Made by a program: the position numbers and the translations under genes
The notes under the pieces: model-generated
What the model saw: the letters and a program-made list of their open reading frames with translations, nothing else
Database searches by the model: none
Told to the model about the DNA's origin: nothing
Part shown: piece by piece, positions 25,308 to 33,904 of the stretch
Numbering within the stretch: the stretch's first letter is position 1
How the letters are laid out: each line of letters opens with the position of its first letter
DNA from: SHZI01 sp031395645
Lineage (GTDB): Bacteria; Pseudomonadota; Gammaproteobacteria; Steroidobacterales; GCA-2729495
Direction of reading: 5' to 3'
Assembly (NCBI GenBank): GCA_031395645.1
Contig: JANNJM010000054.1
Span: forward strand, 57,530-121,529
DNA: 64,000 nucleotides

Positions 25308-25409
25308 ACCGTAGCCAACTGCCGCCACCCGTGTCAATCGCGTTTGGCACGGCCAGAGGCTAAGATCCTTCTGCACTGCAGTTTCGCTGCACTGCCAGGG
25401 AACCCGAAC

Positions 25410-26468
25410 GTGACTCCAAAGCCGCGTCGACCAGAGCCAAAGCGCCGCCTGCATGACACCTCGATCCGGCCGGAGGTGACGCTCGATATGGTGGCGAGGG
25501 AAGCCGGCGTCTCGCCCAGCACTGTCTCCCGCATTCTCAACGGCACGGCCCAGGTCCGGGAGTCCAAAGTACAGGCGGTCCAGGCCGCCATCTCCAAGCT
25601 GCAGTTCATACCGAACCCGGTGGCGCGTTCGCTCGCCGGCGGCAAGTCGATGAGCGTCGGCGTCGTCATCCAGTCCATCGACAGCCCCTTCTACGTCGAG
25701 GCGCTGGCCGCGATGGAGAAGAGCCTCTTCCGCGCGAACTACTCGGCGGTTTTCGTCAGCGGTCACTGGCGTCCGGACGACGAGCGGCGGTGCATCAACC
25801 ACCTGCTGAGCCGACGCGTCGACGGCATCATCCTGATGACCAGCTGCCTTCCGGACCAGGAGCTGGTGCAGCTATCGCGCAGCACGCCGCTGGTCCTGAC
25901 AGGGCGCAAGGTCGCCAACGCCCGCGCCTGCTCGCTGGATGTGGACAGCACGCCGGGCGCCAGACTCGCGACCGAGTACCTGATCGGGCAGGGGCACCAG
26001 CGGATTGCGTTCATCACCGGTCCGTCGGATCACCCCGATGCGGTCCAGCGGTTCGGCGGCTACAAGGCAGGGCTCGCCGCCCACAAGATCCCGTTCACTG
26101 CCCGGCTGGTGGCAGCGGGAAACTACACAGACGCGGGCGGCTACGCGGCAATCAACCAGTTGCTCGACGCGGGCGCGAAGTTTACCGGGGTTTTCGCTGC
26201 AAACGACCAGACTGCCTGTGGCGCTCTGCTGGCCTTGCACCGCCGGGGAATTCGGGTCCCTCAGGACGTATCGGTCATCGGCTTCGACGACATCCCCTCC
26301 TCCAGCTTCACCATCCCGCCACTGACTACAGTGCACCGGTCGACCAGTGCAATTGGCGCAAGCGCCGCGGACGCCATGCTCGACCTGATCGAGGGACGGA
26401 CTCCTGACCCGATTCTGGCCGCGGCAACACTGGCCATACGCGAGTCCACCCGCCCGTGGAGCGACTGA
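25410..26468 (+). CDS. LacI-family transcriptional regulator 1
   Basis: About 352 residues from the GTG at 25410, which has AGGG 9 bases upstream. The N-terminus carries a basic extension of about 20 residues, then the LacI helix-turn-helix 'VTLDMVAREAGVSPSTVSRIL' and hinge helix 'NPVARSLAGGKS'. The sugar-binding domain follows with 'HWRPDDERRCINHLLSRRVDGIIL', 'GQGHQRIAFITGP' and 'VIGFDDIPSSSFTIPPLTTVH'. It is divergent from the GH17 lipoprotein with an operator between them, so it most likely senses a beta-glucan breakdown product and controls this locus. A second LacI regulator ends the GH16 operon; which one binds the shared sites is not known. Confidence 0.88.
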   Translation: MTPKPRRPEPKRRLHDTSIRPEVTLDMVAREAGVSPSTVSRILNGTAQVRESKVQAVQAAISKLQFIPNPVARSLAGGKSMSVGVVIQSIDSPFYVEALAAMEKSLFRANYSAVFVSGHWRPDDERRCINHLLSRRVDGIILMTSCLPDQELVQLSRSTPLVLTGRKVANARACSLDVDSTPGARLATEYLIGQGHQRIAFITGPSDHPDAVQRFGGYKAGLAAHKIPFTARLVAAGNYTDAGGYAAINQLLDAGAKFTGVFAANDQTACGALLALHRRGIRVPQDVSVIGFDDIPSSSFTIPPLTTVHRSTSAIGASAADAMLDLIEGRTPDPILAAATLAIRESTRPWSD

Positions 26469-26486
26469 TCGTCGTCGGCGCTTCGA

Positions 26487-28052
26487 TCAGCTTTTCACCA
26501 GCTCTTTTTCCAGTTCTTCGAGTGAACGGCCCTTGGTCTCGGGAAGGATGCGCATGACGAAGCCCAGGCCCAGAATCGCGAACAGACCATAAACGAGGAA
26601 GGTCGCCGAACTGCCGAGGTTCTCCAGCTCCCAGGGGAACACGAGCTGCACACCAAAGCTCACTGCCGAATTGATCAGGCCGGCGAACGATATGGCCAGA
26701 CCGCGCAGCTGGTTGGGAAACAACTCGGAGAACAACACCCACATCACTGGTCCCAGCGATACCGCGAAACTGGCCACGAAACCGAGAATGCCGAACAGGA
26801 TCAGCGTCGGATTAATGGTGATCGCTGCACTTACCAGTGCCGACTCGTTCTGCCTGAACGAATCTGCACCGATTTGCGCCGATAGGGCTTCCCTGAAAGC
26901 CACATCGCTGTCGTACCTGACGTCCGTTAAGGGCGCGATACGTTCACGATCAACCTGCGCCGGCAGTGCTTCAATGGCATCGCGGGTCACCGTGTAGGTT
27001 GCGGCCCCGAATCCGTAGGCCAGGGTCAGCATGCACACGGCAATGCCCGCCAGCCCGAAGCCGAGCAACGGGCGGCGACCGAGTTTGTCGATCAGCAGGA
27101 TTGCAACAATCGTAAATACGAGGTTCACGATCCCGACCAGAATCGCCTGCATGAACGACGCGTCGGTGCCAATACCAGATTGCTCAAAGATCATGGGTGC
27201 ATAAAAAAACACGGAATTGATGCCCGTTATCTGCTGCAGAATCGCGACAGAAATGCCGATCGTCAGTACCAGCTTCATCGCCGGTCGGAACAGCTGACGG
27301 ATCGACGCGCGAGGTTCCGCAAGCTCCGCCCGGAGGCTGGTACGCACCGCGGCCAGATCGACTCCGGCCTGCTCGCCGCCGCTGACTCTTGCGAAGACTT
27401 GCAGTGCCTCCTCATCCCTGGCGTGCATTGCCAGCCAGCGTGGGCTTTCCGGGACCAGCATCAGGGCAAAGAAATAGAGTACTGCTGGCAGCGCCTCGAT
27501 ACCCAGCATCCAGCGCCAGCCCCAGTCACCTAGTCGCAGCACCTCCGCGACGCCGCTATCTGCCTGCCCGAGAATCAATATCAGGTAGTTGCTGAAAAAC
27601 GCGACAGAGATGCCGATGACGATATTCAGCTGGTTCAGGGACACCAGGCGACCCCGCATGTCGGCCGGCGCGATCTCGGCAATGTACATCGGCGCGACAA
27701 TGAGAGCCGCGCCAACCCCAAGTCCACCGATCATGCGTGCGATGACGAGTGACAGAAAATCTGGCGCGACAGCCGACGCTATTGCTGAAACGGCAAATAG
27801 CACCGCGGCGATCTTGAGCACCGGTTTGCGGCCCAGGCGGTTGCTCAACGGCCCGGCGAGCATCATGGCAGGCGTGGCGGCCAGCGTCAGTGACGCCACC
27901 GCCCAGCCCAGCTGCAGCTTCGTCAGGCTGAATTCACGCTCTATGAAACCAACAACGCCCGATATGACAGAGGCGTCGAACCCCATCAGGAATCCGCCCA
28001 TGGCGACGATGAGGGAAATGGTCAGCGTGAATCGGGTGCTTTGACTGTTCAA
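26487..28052 (-). CDS. MFS sugar porter (SP family)
   Basis: 521 residues, twelve membrane helices. Sugar-porter signatures are all present: 'GFDASVISGVVGFI' in helix 1, 'DRLGRR-like' loops ('NRLGRKPVLK', 'DKLGRRPLLG'), 'GVGAALIVAPMYIAEIAPADMRG', 'PESPRWL', 'QQITGINSVFFYAP' in helix 7 and 'LPETKGRSLEELE' at the end. SP-family members move monosaccharides or disaccharides, usually with protons. An enlarged periplasmic loop of about 70 residues sits between helices 9 and 10. It starts 13 bases after the GH3 stop, so both form an operon. It probably imports glucose or a disaccharide released outside. Confidence 0.88.
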   Translation of the reverse strand: MNSQSTRFTLTISLIVAMGGFLMGFDASVISGVVGFIEREFSLTKLQLGWAVASLTLAATPAMMLAGPLSNRLGRKPVLKIAAVLFAVSAIASAVAPDFLSLVIARMIGGLGVGAALIVAPMYIAEIAPADMRGRLVSLNQLNIVIGISVAFFSNYLILILGQADSGVAEVLRLGDWGWRWMLGIEALPAVLYFFALMLVPESPRWLAMHARDEEALQVFARVSGGEQAGVDLAAVRTSLRAELAEPRASIRQLFRPAMKLVLTIGISVAILQQITGINSVFFYAPMIFEQSGIGTDASFMQAILVGIVNLVFTIVAILLIDKLGRRPLLGFGLAGIAVCMLTLAYGFGAATYTVTRDAIEALPAQVDRERIAPLTDVRYDSDVAFREALSAQIGADSFRQNESALVSAAITINPTLILFGILGFVASFAVSLGPVMWVLFSELFPNQLRGLAISFAGLINSAVSFGVQLVFPWELENLGSSATFLVYGLFAILGLGFVMRILPETKGRSLEELEKELVKS

Positions 28053-28065
28053 TTGCTCACCACAC

Positions 28066-30288
28066 TCAATCGCTCCTGATGATGCGAAATGCCGCTCTCA
28101 GCTGGGTTTCCGAGCTGCCCCCGATCCAGGCATGAAATTCCCCCGGCTCGGTAATCAGCTGCATGTCACGCCCGTAGAACGCCAGATCGCTGGCATCCAG
28201 TTTGAACTCAACCACCACCGTCTGGCCCGGCTGGAGGCGCAGGCGGCGGAAGCCCTTGAGTTCCCTCACCGGCCTGGTGACGCTGCCCACGAGGTCACGA
28301 ACATAGAGCTGCACGACTTCATCGGCGGTCGTATCGCCCGTATTCGTCAGCTCAGCGCTGATGGTCACGGTATCGCCGAGCAGGACTTCATCCGCGCTCG
28401 TGCAGATGTTCTGGTAGTCAAACCGGGCGTAAGAAAGGCCATAGCCAAAGGCGAACAACGGCGTGTAACCAGCGTCCAGGTGAAACGAGGTCATCCCGAC
28501 TGAGGTTTGTGGCGCCTGTGCATCGATGTCATCGATGTGGACGATATGGCCCGGCGAGGGCGGCTTGCCGGTGTTCTTCTGGTTGTAGTAGATCGGGATC
28601 TGGCCCACCATCCGCGGGAATGTTGCGGGCAGCTTGCCGGACGGCGACTCGACACCAAACAACAGGTCGGTAATCGCGGGCCCCGCCATCGCCCCCGGAT
28701 GCCACGCGAACAGAATGGCGTCGACCTGATCAATGATGTTCGTCAGTGTCAATGGCCTGCCGGCCAGTATTACCGCAATCACTGGTTTGCCGGCTGCACG
28801 AACGCGCCGCACCAGTTCTGCCTGATCACCCGGCAGACTGATGTCGGCGCGGGAATGCGCCTCGCCAGACAGGATCGATTCCTCGCCAAGAAACAGGACC
28901 GCCACGTCGGAATCGCGCGCGATTCTGGCGGCCTCATCAAATGAGTCGCAAGCCCGACTCCGTGAAGTTTCCATCGCGCGCACGTAGCGAACCTCGACCT
29001 CCGGACCCAGGAAATCACGGATCGCCGTCAAAGGTGTAACGCTGAGTCCAGCGTCACCATCAAAGATCCAGGTACCCAGTTGTTCGTATGGCGCGTCGGC
29101 CAGTGGTCCGATGACGGCAATGGAGCCGAGCTTACTGACAGATAACGGCAGAACACCGTGCTCCCGCTTGAGCATGACAATGCTTTGCAGAGCCGCCATT
29201 TTCGCTACTCGCAGTGCGTGCTCATTGCCAACTGGCGGCAGGTGCGATGGGACCGTATACGGATTTTCGAACAACCCAAGGCGGAACTTCACGCGCAGAA
29301 TATTGGCGACGGCAGCATCCAGCATCGCGACGCTGACGAGGCCTTGCTCGATCAGCCCGGCAAGATGGCGGATGTAAGCGTCACCTTCCATCTCCACGTC
29401 GACGCCGGCTCTCACCGCCTCCAGAGCTGACTCCCTGTCGCTGGCCGTGAGCCCATGCACCGCAAGCTGGCGCACCGAATCCCAGTCGCTGACCACCAGT
29501 CCGTCAAACTGCCATTCACCCCGGAGTATCCGGCGGAGAAGGAATTCATTGGCGGTCGCCGGCACACCGTTCAGGTCACTGAACGAGGTCATCAGCGACA
29601 TCACACCGGCGTCGACTGCCGCCCTGAACGGTTTCAGGTAGACGTTGCGCAGCTCATGCTCCGGAATATTCGTCGTGGCATAGTCGCGGCCGCTTTCGAC
29701 GGCGCCATAGCCTGCGAAGTGTTTGGCACAGGCAGCAATTGCACCACTCGCTGACAGGTCGTTACCCTGAAAGCCCTCAACCATCGCGACAGCAAGTTTG
29801 CTGGAGAGGAAGGCGTCCTCGCCAAAACTCTCGGCGATACGGCCCCACCGCGCGTCGCGCGCTATATCCATCATGGGCGCAAACGTCCAGTTGACGCCTG
29901 CGGAGGCGGCTTCCCACGCAGCGACCTGCGCGGCCTCCCTGACCAACTCCGGGTTCCATGTCGCTGCCTGCCCCAGCGGGATAGGCATGACGGTCTTGAA
30001 GCCGTGAATAACGTCGCGACCAACCAGGAGTGGAATCCCGAGGCGGCTTTCTTCGACGGCGATGCGCTGGAATTCGTTGACCGTGGCCACATCGACCTGG
30101 TTGAGGATCGACCCGATCTGACCGGCTCGCAGTCCCTCTGCAAGGTAGTGCAGGGCAGAACTATCGCTGGCATTGCGCTGGCACATCTGGCCAACTTTCT
30201 CGGCCAGAGTCATGCGCTCGAGGAGTACGCTGACGCGCTGCTCGATCAGGCCTGGATCAACCACTGGACTGGCTTTTGGAGGGGTCAT
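28066..30288 (-). CDS. GH3 beta-glucosidase, cytoplasmic
   Basis: 740 residues with no signal peptide, so cytoplasmic, unlike periplasmic BglX. GH3 motifs: 'GIPLLVGRDVIHGFKTVMPIPLG', 'DARWGRIAESFGED', 'AKHFAGYGAVESGRDY', and the nucleophile Asp268 in 'GLVVSDWDSV'. The C-terminal half has the second GH3 domain ('AVLFLGEESILSGEA', 'ILAGRPLTL') and a fibronectin III-like domain ('VVQLYVRDLVGSVTRPVRELKGF'). It should release glucose from short beta-1,3-gluco-oligosaccharides arriving in the cytoplasm. It heads an operon with the sugar porter and is divergent from the transporter-GH17 fusion, with operator site C between. Confidence 0.92.
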   Translation of the reverse strand: MTPPKASPVVDPGLIEQRVSVLLERMTLAEKVGQMCQRNASDSSALHYLAEGLRAGQIGSILNQVDVATVNEFQRIAVEESRLGIPLLVGRDVIHGFKTVMPIPLGQAATWNPELVREAAQVAAWEAASAGVNWTFAPMMDIARDARWGRIAESFGEDAFLSSKLAVAMVEGFQGNDLSASGAIAACAKHFAGYGAVESGRDYATTNIPEHELRNVYLKPFRAAVDAGVMSLMTSFSDLNGVPATANEFLLRRILRGEWQFDGLVVSDWDSVRQLAVHGLTASDRESALEAVRAGVDVEMEGDAYIRHLAGLIEQGLVSVAMLDAAVANILRVKFRLGLFENPYTVPSHLPPVGNEHALRVAKMAALQSIVMLKREHGVLPLSVSKLGSIAVIGPLADAPYEQLGTWIFDGDAGLSVTPLTAIRDFLGPEVEVRYVRAMETSRSRACDSFDEAARIARDSDVAVLFLGEESILSGEAHSRADISLPGDQAELVRRVRAAGKPVIAVILAGRPLTLTNIIDQVDAILFAWHPGAMAGPAITDLLFGVESPSGKLPATFPRMVGQIPIYYNQKNTGKPPSPGHIVHIDDIDAQAPQTSVGMTSFHLDAGYTPLFAFGYGLSYARFDYQNICTSADEVLLGDTVTISAELTNTGDTTADEVVQLYVRDLVGSVTRPVRELKGFRRLRLQPGQTVVVEFKLDASDLAFYGRDMQLITEPGEFHAWIGGSSETQLRAAFRIIRSD

Positions 30289-30322
30289 GGTTGGTTCCGG
30301 CTGAACGGCTTCTTAGCAACGA

Positions 30323-30338
30323 TTGAAAGCGCTGTCAA
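30323..30338. promoter_or_regulatory. Glucan-locus operator site C and plus-strand promoter
   Basis: TTGAAAGCGCTGTCAA has one mismatch from a perfect 16-bp palindrome. It lies between the divergent GH3 and transporter-GH17 genes (gap 30289-30397). TTGAAA (30323-30328) and TAGTAT (30345-30350), 16 bases apart, make a plausible plus-strand promoter with the operator over its -35 element. Confidence 0.65.
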
Positions 30339-30397
30339 ACTTGGTAGTATGTCGAAAATAATAACAGCGCCCCAAAACAGGGCGTAGGGCCAATGGC

Positions 30398-32890
30398 ATG
30401 AACCAGGCTACGCGCTACGAAACGGCGCCCGAAGATCGCGTCCCGTTTCATCTCAAACTGATCTACGGCCTCGGGGCATTCATCAATAACCTGCTCGCCG
30501 CCGCCATCGGCGGCATGATGATCGTGCTTAATCTCGGCCTTGGCATGAATCCGGCGCTCGTCGGACTGCTCAGCGCGCTACCCCGCCTGTTCGATGCCTT
30601 CATCGATCCCGTGATGGGCTACATCTCAGACAACACCCGGTCGCGATGGGGCCGGCGCCGGCCGTACATATTCGTCGGCGCAATAGTGGCAGGCCTTGCG
30701 CTCGCACTGTTGTGGCAGTTGCCCCGCGACCAGAGCGAGTCCTTCTACTTCTGGTACTTTCTTGGCGGGTCGTTGATCTTCTACGTCGGCTATACGATTT
30801 TCGCAGCACCGTGGGTGGCGCTGGGTTACGAGCTGACACCCGACTACCACGAGCGCACGCGCCTGATGGGCGTGCAGAACTTTGTGGGCCAACTCGCCTA
30901 CGTGGTCGCCCCCTGGTTCCTGCTCATCATGCAGAGCAGGACTTATTTCGACGACATGGTGGACGGCGCGGCGGGCCTTGCCATCCTGATCGGCATTGTT
31001 ACCGCAATCGTCGGCATCATGCCCGCGATATTCCTTCGCGAACGATTCCAGGCCATGCCTGCCGATGTGCCGGTGCAGGACAGGCCAGCTGAGAGCGCGA
31101 TGTCCATGCTGACTCGCGCTGTTCCCGATTTCTTTAACGGTTTTGCGACAACGCTGAAATCCGGGCCATTTTTCAGGCTGTGCGTGGCGACCTTCCTGAT
31201 CTTCAACGGTTTCATGCTGGTTTCGTCGTTCCAGTTTTACGTCATCATCTACTATATCTTCGGGGGCAATAAAGTCCTCGGCGCAGAGTACGCCGGTTAT
31301 GCCGGCACACTGGGTGCGATCTCTACATTCGTAGTCATCTTCATCGTCACCTGGCTGGGAACCAAGATCGGCAAGCGTCAGGCGCTATTCGTGTCTATCG
31401 GCCTCTCGATGGTCGGCTACGCGCTGAAATGGGTCTGTTACGACCCGGATATGCCCTGGCTGATGCTGCTGCCGGCGCCGTTCCTGGCGTTTGGCCTCGG
31501 CGCCTTGTTCACGCTGATGCCGTCGATGATTTGCGACGTTGTCGACATGGACGAGCTCAAGACGTACCAGCGGCGTGAAGGCATGTACGGTGCCGTCTTC
31601 TGGTGGGTGGTAAAGCTGGGGATGGCGGCAGCGCTCGCAGCCGGTGGTTTCCTGCTGAATGCGACCGGCTTCGACGTTGCTCTTGAGGGCAGCCAGACGG
31701 AGAGCACGATAACCCTCATGCGGCTATTCGATGCTTTTCTCCCTTTCGTCACCTCAGGCGTGGCCCTGTGGGCGATATCGACTTTCTCAATTACCGAGGA
31801 ACGTGCACGCGAGATAAGGCTGGAGCTTGAGCAGCGCCGAGGCAGCCCGGCCGCCGCCGTAGCTGAAGTCGCGCAATCCGGCGCGCAGGAAATCCCATCA
31901 CGCACAGCCAGACAGGAGGACATTCGTCCGGTGCCCCGACAGTCATCCAAGCCCACCAGAGAACTCTACGGACAGCGCAAAGCCATGTCGCGAGAAGAGA
32001 CGATAGCCATGTACCGCGGACGTGAGTCGCTGCAGGGATACTTCTCTTCTGCCGATGTCTCCGATGAGGATTTACGTGCGCAATTTCGGCGGGTAATCGA
32101 CGATGGGATTCACGGGATTTCATTCAGCCCCTACCTGGAAGGCCAGGGGCCCGGCACGAGGATCGACGAAGCACAGATCCGCAATCGAATGAGCATCATT
32201 CAGCCACACGTGGGCTGGGTACGCTCCTTCTCATGCACCGACGGCAATGACGCAACGCCCCGCATTGCCCGGGAGAGTGGCCTGAAGACCATGGTCGGCA
32301 TCTGGCTGGAGCGCGATCACGAGAAGAACGAGAAGGAAATCCAGAATGGCATCAACGTCGCCAGAGCGGGACTGGCCGACGTGGTCGCGGTCGGCAACGA
32401 AGTGCTGTTGCGCGGTGATCTGTCCGAGGACGAGCTGATTGGCTATATCCAGCGCGTCAAACAGGCTGTTCCGGGTGTCCAGATCGGTTACGCCGACGCC
32501 TACTTCCAGTTCGTGGATCACCCGCGCGTGACCGAGGCCTGTGACGTCATACTCGCCAATTGCTATCCTTTCTGGGAAGGCTGCGCGGCCGAGTACTCCA
32601 CGCTCTACGTAAAGGATATGTATCGTCGCGCCACCCAGGCTGCCAATGGCAAGAAGGTCATCATCAGCGAAACAGGGTGGCCAAACATTGGTTCACCTGT
32701 CGGCGGTGCGGTTCCATCCGAAACCAATGCGATCCGGTACTTCCTGAACATGTGCAAATGGGCCGAAGAAGACGGCGTAGAGATCTTCTACTTCTCATCT
32801 TTTGACGAGACCTGGAAAATCCGCGATGAGGGGGATGTTGGCGCATTCTGGGGTCTTTGGGACAAGGATGGTCACCTCAAGTACGTCTAA
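30398..32890 (+). CDS. GPH-type MFS transporter fused to a GH17 domain
   Basis: 830 residues. Residues about 1-475 are a twelve-helix transporter of the glycoside-pentoside-hexuronide type: 'FDAFIDPVMGYISDNTRSRWG' followed by RRRPY, 'PDYHERTRLMG', and 'MICDVVDMDELKTYQRREGMY'. A polar linker of about 65 residues (about 480-545, many Arg/Gln/Pro) leads into a GH17 barrel (about 550-830). Its general acid lies in 'VVAVGNEVLLRGD' (E668) and nucleophile in 'KVIISETGWPNI' (E758), ending 'SSFDETWKIRDEGDVGAFWG'. With an even helix count the C-terminus should be cytoplasmic, so the enzyme would meet incoming oligosaccharides at the exit of the transporter. The frame is continuous with no stop or slippery site. 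Such a fusion is unusual. Confidence 0.88.
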   Translation: MNQATRYETAPEDRVPFHLKLIYGLGAFINNLLAAAIGGMMIVLNLGLGMNPALVGLLSALPRLFDAFIDPVMGYISDNTRSRWGRRRPYIFVGAIVAGLALALLWQLPRDQSESFYFWYFLGGSLIFYVGYTIFAAPWVALGYELTPDYHERTRLMGVQNFVGQLAYVVAPWFLLIMQSRTYFDDMVDGAAGLAILIGIVTAIVGIMPAIFLRERFQAMPADVPVQDRPAESAMSMLTRAVPDFFNGFATTLKSGPFFRLCVATFLIFNGFMLVSSFQFYVIIYYIFGGNKVLGAEYAGYAGTLGAISTFVVIFIVTWLGTKIGKRQALFVSIGLSMVGYALKWVCYDPDMPWLMLLPAPFLAFGLGALFTLMPSMICDVVDMDELKTYQRREGMYGAVFWWVVKLGMAAALAAGGFLLNATGFDVALEGSQTESTITLMRLFDAFLPFVTSGVALWAISTFSITEERAREIRLELEQRRGSPAAAVAEVAQSGAQEIPSRTARQEDIRPVPRQSSKPTRELYGQRKAMSREETIAMYRGRESLQGYFSSADVSDEDLRAQFRRVIDDGIHGISFSPYLEGQGPGTRIDEAQIRNRMSIIQPHVGWVRSFSCTDGNDATPRIARESGLKTMVGIWLERDHEKNEKEIQNGINVARAGLADVVAVGNEVLLRGDLSEDELIGYIQRVKQAVPGVQIGYADAYFQFVDHPRVTEACDVILANCYPFWEGCAAEYSTLYVKDMYRRATQAANGKKVIISETGWPNIGSPVGGAVPSETNAIRYFLNMCKWAEEDGVEIFYFSSFDETWKIRDEGDVGAFWGLWDKDGHLKYV

Positions 32891-32918
32891 CCTTGACGGA
32901 TCAGCGGATCAGGCATCA

Positions 32919-33845
32919 ATGCATTTTCAGTTCGGCAACGCGATTTGCTATTCCGGCTATCGGGACGGGCAGTCGCCACAGGACAGCACGTTCCCCAGCT
33001 ACGTCCAGGTCCGCGAAGACCTTCGCATCCTGAGGCAACACTGGACCTACCTCCGTTTGTATGATTGCAGCCTGCATGCGGAAACGGTGCTGGACGTGGT
33101 CAGGAATGAGGGCATGGATTTTAAGATCATGCTGGGTGCGAACATGCGCGCCGAAGTGAGCAATGGGAACTGTCCCTGGGGTGCTCAATTCAGTGACGAA
33201 ACCCTGCACGCCAATCAGCGGGAAAACAGCGAGGAGATCGACCGGCTGATCCGGCTGGCGAATCGCTATCCGGCAGACGTATTTTCCGTCTCTGTTGGCA
33301 ATGAGGCTACAGTCGAGTGGACGGACCACATGGTGCCCGTAGACAAGCTGATCGAGTATGTACGCCGAATCAAGTGCGCCATCGAGCAGCCGGTGACGTT
33401 TTGCGAAAACTATGTGCCCTGGACCGGCAAGCTCGAACCGCTCGCGGCCGAACTTGACTTCATTTCCCTGCACACCTATCCCGTCTGGGAATATCAAACC
33501 GTTGAGGCCGCACTTGACTACACCAAGGCGAATTACTATCGCGTTGCCGACCACTATCCGGGCAAGCCCGTTGTGATCACAGAAGCTGGCTGGACGACCT
33601 CTTCCAATGGGCGAGGCATCGAGCCCTCGAACGCCTCGCAGGAATTGCAGGCTATCTACTATAAGAGCCTGGTCGACTGGACCCGCGAAGCCGGGATTCT
33701 CACGTTCGTATTCGAGGCCTTCGATGAACCCTGGAAAGGCTCTGCGGATCCGCTGGAGCCGGAGAAGCACTGGGGGCTTTTTACCGTGGATCGCATGCCA
33801 AAGCTGGCATTGCAAGAGGTCTACTCCTATCTGGTGTCGAACTAG
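32919..33845 (+). CDS. GH17-type beta-1,3-glucan-active enzyme, cytoplasmic
   Basis: 308 residues from the ATG at 32919, which has GGATCAGG upstream; an ATG at 32868 inside the preceding gene is possible. There is no signal peptide. The protein is essentially one GH17-like barrel: 'PSYVQVREDLRILRQHWTYLRL', general acid in 'SVSVGNEATVEW' (E129), 'LDFISLHTYPVWE', nucleophile in 'VVITEAGWTTSS' (E222), and 'FVFEAFDEPWKGS'. It follows the transporter-GH17 fusion by 28 bases and precedes the phosphorylase by 59, so it is in the same operon. It could cleave or transglycosylate imported beta-1,3-glucan oligosaccharides, supplying ends for the phosphorylase. Confidence 0.85.
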   Translation: MHFQFGNAICYSGYRDGQSPQDSTFPSYVQVREDLRILRQHWTYLRLYDCSLHAETVLDVVRNEGMDFKIMLGANMRAEVSNGNCPWGAQFSDETLHANQRENSEEIDRLIRLANRYPADVFSVSVGNEATVEWTDHMVPVDKLIEYVRRIKCAIEQPVTFCENYVPWTGKLEPLAAELDFISLHTYPVWEYQTVEAALDYTKANYYRVADHYPGKPVVITEAGWTTSSNGRGIEPSNASQELQAIYYKSLVDWTREAGILTFVFEAFDEPWKGSADPLEPEKHWGLFTVDRMPKLALQEVYSYLVSN

Positions 33846-33904
33846 GTTGTAAAACATTGGTGCTTATCCGCCAGCGCGGATGAACCTGATCGAGATTCGG
33901 AGTA

